Assembly (NCBI RefSeq): GCF_964204645.1 | Contig: NC_134034.1 | Coordinates: 12,653,962 to 12,717,961 of the forward strand | Reading direction: 5' to 3' | DNA: 64,000 nucleotides | Source of the DNA: Tubulanus polymorphus | Taxonomy: Eukaryota > Nemertea > Palaeonemertea > Tubulaniformes > Tubulanidae | In this document: in pieces, positions 12,501-22,009 of the stretch | Layout of the letters: the number at the start of each line of letters is the position of its first letter | How positions within the stretch are numbered: the stretch's first letter is position 1 | Notes under the pieces: generated by a model | What the model was told of the DNA's origin: nothing | Database searches by the model: none | The model's input: only the letters and a program-made list of their open reading frames with translations | Program-made: the position numbers and the translations under genes

Positions 12501-15500
12501 CCACAAGAGAGTTACTAGCCCAGGGGTACTCCCCTGTCCAGGATACAGAGTGCTCACCTGCCCAGGATACAAACCATTCTCCTGCCCAGGATACAGAGCA
12601 CTCTCCTGCCCAGGATACAGAGCACTCTCCTGCCCAGGATACAGAGCACTCTCCTGCCCATGATACAGAGTGCTCACCTGCCCAGGATACGGTGTACTCT
12701 CCTGTCCAGGATACAGAGCACTCTCTTGCCCAGGATACAGAGCACTCACCTGCCCAGGATATGGAGCACTCTCCTGCCCGAGATACAGGGCACTCAGAGT
12801 CACAGAATTCGCAACCGATGAAACAATATCTGATAAACGATTTGTTTGTTTCGTCTCAAATGAAATCAACTGCAAACACAAAGAAACGTCAGTGTTTAGC
12901 GGATGTAAGTTCGGGTAAGGGTTCATCGGAGGGTCGTTTCCCCTCAGTCGCGGTACCGACTTACGACGAGTGTTTGTCATCATCATCGTCGTCGTCATCG
13001 GTAGCGTTGAGTATTGTTGATGAAGCGTCTCCTCGATCTGACGGGAATAAATCCGCAACGAAACGGCGTCGTAGCCTAGAAACGAATTCATTTACGAACG
13101 CGTTGAGTTCATCGTCGTCTGCTGCTGTTGCTATAGAGGAGGATTCGTTACCGACGATTCGTTCCGTTCGACGGAAAGAATCCAAAATGGCGATTCCCGT
13201 CGCTGAGAATCGAGACGCGCAGAACTCGAATCGCTCGGAGACGTTCGCGAAGCTGTTCGACGATTTCGAATTGGACTCGTCCGATTCGTCCGACCATGAT
13301 TTAGCTTCGACGCCGACATTCGGTAAAAAACGGTCGTCGACTAAACGAAAATTGGGTTCGAAAATCGACAAGTTGAAATCGATTGAAACCAATAAGAGAT
13401 CAGCGTCGAAATCTTTCGTTCCACTGCCGTTGGTATTTACGAAAAAAAAGTCGAAGCCCGTCGAAGAAAAATCGACCAATCGGGTTGCTGCGTCTGCGTC
13501 GTCGGGTCAAGGTCGAGCTCGTAATACGTTATCGTCGGCGGAGACCTGCGAGAATCAGACCGGAACTCAACGATTCGATACAACAGAAACTGAAGCGGTT
13601 GAAGCTGATTCTCCGGTTGCTAAGAGTAGTCCGTCTGCTCCGAGCGAGACATTGACGTCTGCCGTCAGCAAAAAGAGACGCAGTTCACCTCCATCGACCG
13701 GGAATAAACCGAAAAAACAGAAAATAGATACAACAAACACGACACCAGTACCGCAGAAACAACACATTACCATGACAACGCCAGTACCACAGAAACAAAC
13801 ACCAGTACCACAGAAACAACAGACTACACCAGTACCGCAGAAACAACAGATTACCATGACGACGCCAGTACCGCAGAAACAAACACCAGTACCACAGAAA
13901 CAACTAACACCAGTACCACAGAAACAACTGACTACGCCAGTACCACAGAAACAACAGACTACACCAGTACCACAGAAACAACAGACTACGCCAGTACCAC
14001 AGAAACAACAGACAACGCCAGTACCACAGAAACAACAGACTACACCGGTACCACAGAAACAACAGACTACGCCAGTACCACAGAAACAACAGAATACACC
14101 GGTACCACAGAAACAACAGACTACGCCAGTACCACAGAAACAACTAACACCAGTACCACAGAAACAAACACCAGTACCACAGAAACAACAGACTACACCA
14201 GTACCACAGAAACAACAGACTACGCCAGTACCACAGAAACAACTAACACCAGTACCACAGAAACAAACACCAGTACCACAGAAACAGCAAACTCTAATCT
14301 GCAGCGGGATCCCTTATGAAGGGATGGTGAGTTATTAAACGTCATTGCGTTACTTTACGACTACTGTCCTGAATTGTTGAATCCATTGTTTGTTTTTGTA
14401 GCTCGTCGTGAAACGATTTTGTAAAGAATTCGGATTTAAATTCTCTTCGAAATTCTCCAGAGATACGAGTCACGTGATCGTGATGCCGAAACATTCGGGT
14501 GAGTAGAATATCAAACAAACCAACCAACGACGAATTCACGTTTGAAAATGACAGCTCGGTTTGCCGTCGGTTCTGCTGTTGAATGTCAGTTTGATTTGAT
14601 TTTTACCGAGATAGAGTCAAATTTTAACTGTGAAACTGGATCTCGAAGTTAAGAATCTATAAGCGATGATCATTGTATTCCCTGATTTTATAATTTAATC
14701 AGGAAATTTGAATTTTTGGTGTCTTGTTGCTTTCTTACTGGTGATGAGTAACACAAGGAACCTCTTGATTAGAAACAGCCCTCACTGAAGATATCTTATA
14801 ATTTGATCAGGGAATTTGAATTTTTGGTGTATTGTTGTTCTTGCTGGTGGCGAGTGGCACAAGGAACCTCTTGATTATAAACTGCCCTCACTGAGGATAT
14901 CTCATAGTGATTTATTTCTGGTATTATTTTTATTATTATGAAATAGCCCTCACTAAGGGTATTTTATGATTGAATTAGGGAATTTGAATTTTTGGTGTCT
15001 TGTTGTTCTTGCTGGTGGCGAGTGACACAAGGAACCTCTTGATTATAAACAGCCCTCACTGAGGATATCTTATAATGATTTATTTCTGGTATTATTTTTA
15101 CAGATAAACCTCGAGTTTGTGAACGTACGTTGAAATATTTCCAGTGTATCACGAATCGAAGCTGGGTCGTGACGTTCGCGTGGATCGAGGCGAGTTTACG
15201 AGAGCAATCGTTAGTTCCGAGCGAACCGTACGAGATAGAGGGCGACACCGTGAACGGCGACAAACACGACGGCCCGCGTCGAGCGAGGACCGGCAACGCT
15301 TCATTGTTAACCGGATTCGAAATCTGTTGCTACGGAAAATTCGTCGGATTATCCGCAGGTACGAAAACCAAAAACGGAATTTATAATTTTACTCGATTTA
15401 TGAAATTAATTGAAATGTTAATTAATTAATTATTCGTAGATGATTTGAACGAAATGATCGAACTTTGCGGAGGACGCGTCGTTAAATCTCCCGATTATTT

Positions 15501-16267
15501 CCAACTGACGACAACCAACTCTGGCAAGCGTTTGATGATCATGGAACCGAATATTAAAATCGAGAAGCAAACCAGAGCTCTGATAATCAGTAAGTTTTCT
15601 TTGAGTTTTTGTGTCGAGATACAGAGGAGTCGCAGGACCGAGAATCTGGTGGGTTTAGTTACATACTTCATTTGATTGAAGTGAAACTCCGAAAAATTGT
15701 GGAATTGATTCCAGAAATTTTATGATGATACTTTACAGACTATTGCACAGTCCAATTTTACAACTTATGTCCAGTCTAAGTTCATTTTGGTTCTATAGCC
15801 TATCTAACAACTTAAAACCAGTCTAAGCTCATTGTATTTCTATAACCACTCTAACAACTTAAGTCCAGTCTAAGCTCATTTTGGTTCTTAACCAATCTTA
15901 CAACTTAAGACCAGGTCATGCTCATTTTAGTTCTATATCCAATCTAACAACTTAAGACCAGTCTAAGTTCATTTTGGTTCTATAACCAATCTCACAACTT
16001 AAGACCAGTCTAAGCTCATTTTGGTTTTATAGCAAATCTAACAACAGATTTACAACCTCTTTTGGACGGGGCTACTCTCACCTGCTATCAGCGGATCAAT
16101 AATAGTGCTTATGGTTGTTGTTTATATTTGCAGAGTTGCAGACGGATCACCGCGTAATCGTTCTATCGCGTGAATGGATATTAGACAGTATTTCAAAATA
16201 CGAACTTTGCAAATTCGACCAAAATTATCGAATACAAAAATCGAAAAGCGATCAAAGTTCGCTTTAA
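8883..16267 (+). CDS. BRCA1: BRCA1 orthologue, complete, 12 coding exons, 1749 aa
   Basis: Coding exons are 8883-8938, 9099-9152, 9257-9346, 9439-9521, 9744-9881, 9972-12134, 12212-12322, 12408-14326, 14402-14498, 15104-15358, 15440-15589 and 16134-16267; they sum to 5250 nt with every phase matching. BRCA1 with BARD1 is a nuclear ubiquitin ligase acting in homologous-recombination repair. Seen: an N-terminal RING with all eight ligands (C16, C19, C31, H33, C36, C39, C57, C60), a basic and Ser-rich middle, a coiled coil near residues 875-900, and tandem BRCTs from about 1529 to the end. The BRCTs keep the phosphopeptide pocket: S1531-G1532, R1578 and K1581 match human S1655-G1656, R1699 and K1702, and the VVNG-type turn is DTVNGDKHDGP. 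The start is the first ATG after an in-frame TAG at 8832-8834. One giant exon in the middle is also typical of BRCA1. Length is close to human (1863 aa). Confidence 0.95.
9544..9637 (+). promoter_or_regulatory. Two CTCF-like words in BRCA1 intron 4
   Basis: AGCTCACCAGGGGGCG occurs twice, 80 bp apart (9541 and 9621). CACCAGGGGGCG(A/T)(C/G) fits the core of the CTCF consensus. Function is inferred from the word only. Confidence 0.35.
9651..9697 (+). other. tRNA-like fragment in BRCA1 intron 4
   Basis: TGGTCTAGTGGG resembles a tRNA A box and GGGTTCGAATAC a B box, but they are only about 17 bases apart, so the anticodon arm is missing and no cloverleaf can form. Probably a tRNA-derived relic or the head of a SINE. 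Confidence 0.45.
9744..12134 (+). CDS. BRCA1: BRCA1 exons 5-6: disordered basic/acidic central region
   Basis: Exon 5 carries a (CAG)7 run coding polyglutamine near 9825-9844. Exon 6 (2163 nt) is the counterpart of the large central exon of vertebrate BRCA1. It holds lysine/arginine blocks such as KKSKKKRIRKKK and KKRKKH that could be nuclear localisation signals, acidic Ser runs, and a short Pro-Ser-Ala repeat (APSAPDQ/APSAPTQ) near 11440-11515. No folded domain is recognisable and conservation with vertebrates is not visible by eye, as expected for this part of the family. Confidence 0.9.
12212..12322 (+). CDS. BRCA1: BRCA1 exon 7: coiled coil, candidate PALB2-binding segment
   Basis: This 111-nt exon encodes ELVAEIERMKARICELEAAL, a clear heptad pattern. 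The stretch ICELEAAL matches the MAELEAVL region of the vertebrate BRCA1 coiled coil that binds PALB2. Position also agrees: just after the giant exon and before the linker to the BRCTs. PALB2 binding is inferred from this similarity. Confidence 0.75.
12408..14326 (+). CDS. BRCA1: BRCA1 exon 8: Ser-rich linker with two coding minisatellites
   Basis: A 1919-nt exon linking coiled coil to BRCT1. Two tandem arrays (separate entries) flank a basic, Ser-rich region with several putative nuclear-localisation stretches (KKRRSS, KPKKQK). The last residues, ICSGIPYEGM, already belong to BRCT1 and contain the Ser-Gly of the phosphate pocket. The exon ends in phase 0 at a GTGAGT donor; reading through the donor would hit a stop within five codons. 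Confidence 0.9.
12541..12795 (+). repeat. 24-bp coding minisatellite in BRCA1 (octapeptide TEHSPAQD)
   Basis: About eleven tandem units of 24 bp encode T-E-H/C-S-P-A-Q-D, near residues 943-1027. Each unit has one SP dipeptide, a minimal proline-directed kinase site. Units differ by single substitutions (NH, VY, MEH, ARD), so the array is not brand new. The period is a multiple of three and keeps the frame. Confidence 0.9.
13740..14290 (+). repeat. 15-24-bp coding minisatellite in BRCA1 (TPVPQKQQ)
   Basis: About 20 copies of T-P-V-P-Q-K-Q-(Q/L)-(T) in tandem, residues about 1344-1526, directly before BRCT1. Copies of 18-27 bp alternate, all multiples of three. Each has a PxP core followed by Lys. 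Higher-order structure is visible: the block ending in an ITM variant occurs twice near the start, and the short-long mix (QL-TPVPQKQ) recurs at the end. Confidence 0.92.
14402..16267 (+). CDS. BRCA1: BRCA1 exons 9-12: tandem BRCT domains
   Basis: Four exons (14402-14498, 15104-15358, 15440-15589, 16134-16267) encode the C-terminal repair-signalling module. BRCT1 shows THVIV, VCERTLKYF and SWVVTFAWI; the inter-BRCT part shows EGDTVNGDKHDGPRRAR; BRCT2 shows FEICCYGKF and REWILDSISKYE. These match the vertebrate sequence block by block. About 17 residues follow the last helix, ending QSSL. Confidence 0.95.
14640..15103 (+). repeat. Direct repeats filling BRCA1 intron 9, last copy forms the splice acceptor
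   Basis: Three related units begin at about 14697, 14810 and 14975 (GGAAATTTGAATTTTTGGTG...AAGGAACCTCTTGATTA...CCCTCACTGA). The second and third both continue into TGATTTATTTCTGGTATTATTTTTA; only in the third does CAG follow, and this is the acceptor used by exon 10 at 15104. Confidence 0.8.
15740..16048 (+). repeat. 47-bp tandem repeat in BRCA1 intron 11 (family A element core)
   Basis: About six units of AGCTCATTTTGGTTCTATA...ACAACTTAAGACCAGTCTA. The same unit forms an array at 5240-5560 and occurs singly inside family A foldback elements elsewhere in the window. Confidence 0.8.
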
Positions 16268-16539
16268 CCAGTTTTGACTGACCCGTTAACAGTCAAACGG
16301 GTTTCAGTTGAAGCTGGTACCTACTTAACCAGGGCCAGAGAAATGGCTCCTGCATTTATGAAGCGTATTAACGTACCTCTTTTTGATCTTTTATGAGGGT
16401 GAAGTGTTTAATCCTCGCAGAAGAATATTTTCAAGTTAAATTTGGAATAGATGTTAAATGAAGTTAGTCGATTATTACCTATATATTGAATATTACAATG
16501 TATTTGATTCAGTCAGACACTTGACGTTTGTAATTATTG

Positions 16540-16545
16540 AATAAA
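16540..16545 (+). terminator. Candidate BRCA1 poly(A) signal AATAAA
   Basis: AATAAA about 270 bp after the BRCA1 stop, in AT-rich sequence followed by a T-rich tract (GTTTGTTTTTTATT). It is the first such hexamer downstream. Confidence 0.55.
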
Positions 16546-16865
16546 CGTTTGTTTTTTATTATCTGAAAAATTAACTGTGAGTTTTCTTAATAACTTTGTT
16601 GCTGATAAAGAATGGCCAGGTGACTGAGTCCTTTAGTTCGAACTCAGTGATTACCACTGATTTATATAAGTTGGGCTGAAACACTAACGGCAGTTCGGGA
16701 TCTCGGTCTGACTCGTGAAACAGGGTGGTTTCAGATCCGGCATGAGTTCGTTGAAATAATAACGACATCAACATGTATGATGTGAATACGTTTCTTTATT
16801 ATAAAATCCTATTATTACAAACAAACATTACAATACAATAAAAGAATATTGAATTTTTGGATGAT

Positions 16866-17006
16866 TTCCCGCAAAATTGGTGGCAGCACCGTACGGTCCC
16901 CAAGCGGGATTTCTATGAACTAATTGACAAAGCCGTGGTATTATGTATTAGTTCGCAGAAATTCCGCTTGGGGACCGTACGGTGCTGCCACCAAACTCGC
17001 GGGAAT
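16866..17006. mobile_element. Foldback element, family E
   Basis: Arms of about 55 bp, nearly identical in inverted orientation: GGTGGCAGCACCGTACGGTC on the left and GACCGTACGGTGCTGCCACC on the right, with CCCGC/GCGGG ends and a centre of about 30 bp. Single copy in this window. Confidence 0.85.
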
Positions 17007-17129
17007 TTTAAATGTCTATTTTCCGTATTAGTAATTTGTATTATAGAATTTTATAATAAATAAAAAGGAACGTAATTACACCATAAATGAGTGTTTGGTA
17101 TTACTGGTTACGGGAGTATAGTAAAACCA

Positions 17130-17715
17130 GTGATTACTGGTTCAGAGTGGTTGTAGACTGGTTACCGGTCTCTCTGTCTAGACTGGTTGCCTGAATAGCG
17201 GATGAACAGGGGTGTTCCGGGTTCGAAACCAGTATTTACTGATACTGATTCAGAGTGCATGCTGAATAGAGGATGTACAGGGGTGTCCCGGGTTCGAAAC
17301 CAGTAATTACTGATACTGATTCAGAGTGGTCCTGATGCTAATAGAGGATGTACAGGGGCGTCCGGGTTCGACCAGTAATTACTGATACTGATTCAGAGTG
17401 GTCCTGATGCTGAATGGAGGATGTACAGGGGTGTCCCGGGTTCGAAACCAGAATTACTGATACTGATTCAGAGTGGTCCTGATACTAAATAGAGGATGTA
17501 CAGGGGCGTCCCGGGTTCGAACCCAATAAATTCTGATACTGATTCAGAGTGGTCCTGATGCTGAATAGAGGATGTACAGGGGTGTCCCGGGTTCGAACCC
17601 AGTAATTACTGACATTGATTCAGAGTTGGTCCTGATGCTGAATAGAGGATGTACAGGGGTGTCCCGGGTTCGAACGATTCAGTGTGGTCCTGATGCTGAC
17701 CAGGGGTGACACGGG
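17130..17715 (+). repeat. About 75-bp tandem repeat with a tRNA B-box-like word in each unit
   Basis: Seven to eight units of GGTCCTGATGCTGAATAGAGGATGTACAGGGGTGTCCCGGGTTCGAACCCAGTAATTACTGATACTGATTCAGAGT type. Every unit has GGGTTCGAAxCC, like a tRNA T-arm. No A box or cloverleaf is evident. Confidence 0.85.
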
Positions 17716-17787
17716 TTTAACTCAAACACACTGTGAAAGTGGTTTCATATCCATTGAAAATCCTCTCGAAAATTCACAAAAGATCTA

Positions 17788-18282
17788 TTGTAATTCTAGT
17801 TCAGTGAAATTCCACCAGAGGGTGTGAAACATCAAAATACCCTATAGACATCGCAGAAAGCGACGGCAACCTCCCGAAATGAAAGTATACAACTCTTAGA
17901 TTACTTTTATAAATTCAGCACATATTCAAATTACTTGTAAATTAGTTAATTAGGCAACGTAATTATTTGTCTAACGTATTTGAACTTATTTAGAAACGAC
18001 AGTACCACATTCTCAGATACCAACGACGGATTTCTGGTGCCGAATTCTGCGATCCAGCGACTATTAACGATCGTTCCTAAATAAGTTCAAATACGTTAGA
18101 CAAATAATTACGTTGCCTAATTTACTAATTTACGAGTAATTTGAACTGATTCTGAATGCATCAATGCATTAAGAATACTGTTTATTTTAATTTCGGGAGG
18201 TTTTTGTAATTCTGTCTGGGGTCTAAAGGGTATTTCTAAGTTTTACGCCCTCTGTCGGATTTTCGCTGAACTAAAATCACAA
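17788..18282. mobile_element. Long foldback element, family D, copy 1
   Basis: About 495 bp. Arms run from TTGTAATTCTAGTTCAG on the left to CTGAACTAAAATCACAA on the right and include ATTAGGCAACGTAATTATTTG / AATAATTACGTTGCCTAAT. Only about 90 bp in the middle is unpaired. Non-coding; too long for most MITEs, and no transposase is present. Confidence 0.85.
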
Positions 18283-19372
18283 TCGATCTATTGTTAAGAT
18301 TTCGAGAGCATTTTCAATACATAACGCCGCCTAACGGATTCGTTGTCGACGACATTGCGTGGAATTTCTGCGAATTAAAACAATAGGGCAGCATAGGCGC
18401 GTATGAAACACAATTAATTGTTGTATCGTTAAAAAAGAATTGATACTGAAAATTATAAATCTATAAAACTCTGAACAATAAGGCTAAAAATGATACCTTG
18501 TTTGTTGTCCTAATCGGGGCGGGTCATTTCATAAATCGCAATAAATATTGTAAATCAGTTCATTTCTATAACTGCCCGGGAATAGAGCTTGGTCATGACT
18601 AAAGAAGTTGTGTACATTATAGATAGGCGGCCGGACGGGTCAACTTTTGAGCTCAACTGAAATGAAAAACTAAAGGTATCAATTGTTTTAGCCTGAATAA
18701 ATACGATTTCTACAATATTACATAAAATGGATACAATTTGATTCATTTAAGCTGTACGACAACATTTGTTTCATTCTTATTCAAAACTGGGAATAGTTGA
18801 AATAGATGTAGCTGGGATTGACTGACTTTACGGGGAGGACTGGTTACCCATGGTTACTCTCTGATGGGATACCTGCCGCCCTTCCAGTACTAACACCAGA
18901 GTATTCATATTGATTACTATACGCGGTGCTACATTTATTGGATGCAATAAAATATATTTTGCAATTCAGACGGTGCTATATTCAGAAATAGTGGAGGCGG
19001 AGACAGGCTGGGGCTGAGTGTATGTGTTTGCTGAAACAGGGATAGTCGAGCATCAAGGAGGATAACTCGAGCTGAACTGTGGGAATTAGTTGCAATCTAG
19101 GATGGATAATGAACTGGACAATGGAAAGTTTCTTGAACAGTAGACAATGAATAATGAACTGGGACGGTGTTAACCGTGACATGTAAACACGAGAACCGCT
19201 CGAATTTATCAAATCCTTTTTCCTCGAATTTGCATTCACTCTTACCGATAGAGGCTATCGAACGATTTCAAAGGACGGTACCCTCCTTTCGCAAAAAATG
19301 GTATGAATCATTAGTTCTAATACCTACCTTTTCATTACACGCAGTACCACTGCAATTACAGGCGCGTGTAAA
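18283..19372. other. Spacer upstream of TMIE: nothing recognised
   Basis: AT-rich sequence without a clear gene or repeat array. The TMIE start ATG at 19373 is the first of two in-frame ATGs (the other is at 19385). A frame at 19167-19376 shows no family resemblance and I leave it out. A 5' UTR and promoter must lie here but I cannot place them. Confidence 0.5.
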
Positions 19373-19861
19373 ATGACTTCTATTATGTCACTGATAAGGG
19401 GACTCTATTTACTGGAGATGGTTTTATTACTGGTACTGATGTTAGTTACTGGTTGTAACGGGGCTGTTACTCCTCCGGCAACTACAACCACTCTGGTAAG
19501 TATTATCTACTAGATCTATCGGGGTTCGACGATCTTCTCGGGCGGCCGCGAATTCTCAATTCAGTTTTGATAAATTTCAGAATATGTTAAAGAAATTAGA
19601 AAGTCGAACTGTTAAAACACTGACGATCGAGTCGGTAGTGGCGCCACCTTTTAGAGTGTGGCATATAATACTGATGGTATCTACAGCCATTACTACTGTC
19701 AGTAAGTAAACCTTGACCCCTTCTCCTGCCCGCCTCCCTCTCCCTCTCCCTCTCCCTCTCCCTCTCCCTCTCCCTCTCCCTCTCCCTCTCCCTCTACCTC
19801 TCCCTCTCCCTCTCCCTCTCCCTCTCCCTCTCCCTCTCCCTCTCCCTCACCCTCACCCTCT

Positions 19862-19896
<35 letters not shown>

Positions 19897-20011
19897 TCCC
19901 TCACCCTCACCCTCACCCTCACCCTCTCCCTCTCCCTCTCCCTCTCCCTCTCCCTCTCCCTCTCCCTCTCCCTCTCCCTCTCCCTCTCCCTCTCCCTCAC
20001 CCTCACCCTCT

Positions 20012-20082
<71 letters not shown>

Positions 20083-20125
20083 TCCCTCTCCCTCTCCCTC
20101 TCCCTCTCCCTCTACCTCTCCCTCT

Positions 20126-20160
<35 letters not shown>

Positions 20161-20875
20161 TCCCTCACCCTCACCCTCTCGCCCTTTCCTCACCATCTCC
20201 AACCACCTCCTCTCACCACGGTATCAACAGGCATTCGAACACCCTCCCTCTGCCTTACTCTACATGTCCATGGTATCTACAGGCATCATCGTGCCCTTAA
20301 CTCAGATCCTCTCTAACCCCTCTCCCGTCTGACCCTTCTACAAATAAAATATCCAGTATTTATTTGATCAGTAAAAGCTGCTAATGCCGTTTGTTTTGTT
20401 GAGTAACAGTAGTGATTCTGTGCTGCTGTTTTGACTGTCGAATTCCTCGCTCTAAAGAAGAGATAATGAAAGATCACGAACGTCGTCAGATCGCTTTGAA
20501 ATACGCGGACGAACTGAATCGAATTCACGTCGAAGATTTACAAATCGCTGAACGTAAGTTTACTGTAATTCGTGTGCGACTGGAATTGAATGGGTATGAA
20601 ATTACAGTAACATGATGAAAACGCACCGCGATATTGGCTTCAAAATACTTATCTCATTATTTTCAGGCCGGGTTTTCCCCGACGCGTTCAATACAGCTGC
20701 CAATCATTCGAATCACGTGTCTAGTGGCGGGGCCGGTAGGAGTGGTCAGAAGAAGAAGAAGGGTGCTCACAGGCCGACAGGTGGCGCTGGTAAAACGAGG
20801 AATGCGACGCGCACACTCGATGAATTACCGTTGTCAATACACGCTAAACGTATGGCTCAGAAATATCGTACTTAA
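19373..20875 (+). CDS. TMIE: TMIE orthologue (transmembrane inner ear expressed protein), 4 exons, 198 aa
   Basis: Exons 19373-19495, 19581-19701, 20410-20553 and 20667-20875 total 597 nt with matching phases. In vertebrates TMIE is a small subunit of the hair-cell mechanotransduction complex with TMC1/2. Seen: a hydrophobic signal-peptide-like start (residues 1 to about 30), a short Thr-rich outside part, then [19 protein letters not shown] and [19 protein letters not shown]. The W-H before the membrane helix (68-88), the CCxF(D/N)CR(I/V)PR(S/T)(K/R)xEI motif just inside, and the following KYADEL (human MYTDKL) match vertebrate TMIE. The tail has a KKKK run like the Lys-rich human tail but is otherwise diverged. 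Human TMIE is 156 aa. An invertebrate copy suggests a role in ciliated mechanosensory cells; that role is inference. Confidence 0.92.
19735..20180 (+). repeat. Hexamer satellite (TCCCTC/ACCCTC)n in TMIE intron 2
   Basis: About 445 bp of six-base units, switching in blocks between CTCCCT and CACCCT. The minus strand has GGG every six bases, so four-tract G-quadruplexes are possible throughout. It fills most of the intron between exons 2 and 3. Confidence 0.95.
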
Positions 20876-21172
20876 ATTAAAGTTAGAATATAAATCCCGA
20901 GTGATGCGCCCAGCGCCCAAATGATGCGCCCAATGATGATCGACCAATGTTGATTATTACTTTAAGATCTATAAAATTTACTGGGGCCGAGACTTATTAA
21001 ACCAGGTCCGCCGAAACGGGCCGGGGGATGGTGGTGAAATCAGTTCTCCTTCCAACAGCAACAGAAAACACTTTTTTTCGTGTAGTTATTCTCGGCTAGT
21101 GTTCCAATAGCGGAGTCCATTTTAACCCCGTTTGGTCTTTGAGATTCTATCAATATTGTTACAAAGGATCTA

Positions 21173-21685
21173 TTGTGATTTTAGTTCAGCGAAAATCCGA
21201 CAGAGGGCGCAAAACATCGAAATACCTTTTAGACCCCAGAGAAAGTTATAAAAACCTCCCGAAATGAAACAATACAGTGTTTGAAATATGTCTATGATTT
21301 CAAAACCAGTTCAAATTACTCGTAAATTGATTAATTAGGCAACGTAATTATTTGTCTAACGTATTTGAACTTATTTAGAAACGACAAGAATTTTTCGAGA
21401 CGCAAAAAACGACCGGTTAAAGGAGGTGGCGCCATCATGCAGAATTTCTAGGAACTAAACAGGGAAATGTAGTCGTCTCTTAATAAGCTAAAATACGTTA
21501 GACAAATAATTACGTTGCCTAATTAACTAATTTACAAGTAATTTGAACTGGTTTTGAAATCATAGATATATTCATTTCAAACACTGAATAGGAATTCGGG
21601 AGGTTTTTGTAACTTTTTCTGGGGCCTAAAGGGTATTTCGATGTTTTGCGCCGTCTATTGGACCTTTGCTGAGCTAAAATCACAA
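21173..21685. mobile_element. Long foldback element, family D, copy 2
   Basis: Arms match copy 1 (TTGTGATTTTAGTTCAGCG ... CTGAGCTAAAATCACAA; AACGTAATTATTTGTCTAAC and its complement), but the central 100 bp is unrelated to that of copy 1. Confidence 0.85.
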
Positions 21686-21955
21686 TGAGCTTCCTTGCGT
21701 GCCAGTGTCGGTTTCATCGTTGGACAACTTGGTGATAAAGCAACAACTTGCTGTTCGTCAGACTTCCTTAAAGTGAATGAACTCGAAGAAAGATAGAATG
21801 CTTTAATTTATTATTACCAAATCTGGTTTTTATTCATTGGCAAATCTTATAATAATAATAATAATTAATTAATTAATATCAATATCAATATTAATAATAA
21901 TAATTTTGTACAAACATGTGAAAAATTGGTCGAATCGACAAAAACCATGATAATC

Positions 21956-21956
<1 letters not shown>

Positions 21957-22008
<52 letters not shown>
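21957..22008 (+). repeat. (ATA)n trinucleotide repeat
   Basis: About 17 uninterrupted AAT/ATA units after TAATCATAAT. Confidence 0.95.

Positions 22009-22009
<1 letters not shown>

Noticed and set aside
12465-14143. Antisense frames across BRCA1 exon 8 (YPGQESAL and FLWYWR repeats)
   Set aside because: Mirror translations of the coding minisatellites; sense frame has domain support and matching splice phases.
19167-19376. 69-residue frame just before TMIE
   Set aside because: No family resemblance, no splice logic to TMIE exon 1, ordinary chance length.
19699-20300. Long frames on both strands rich in Glu-Gly, Arg-Val or Pro-Leu/His
   Set aside because: They are translations of the TCCCTC/ACCCTC satellite in a TMIE intron; no real protein signal.
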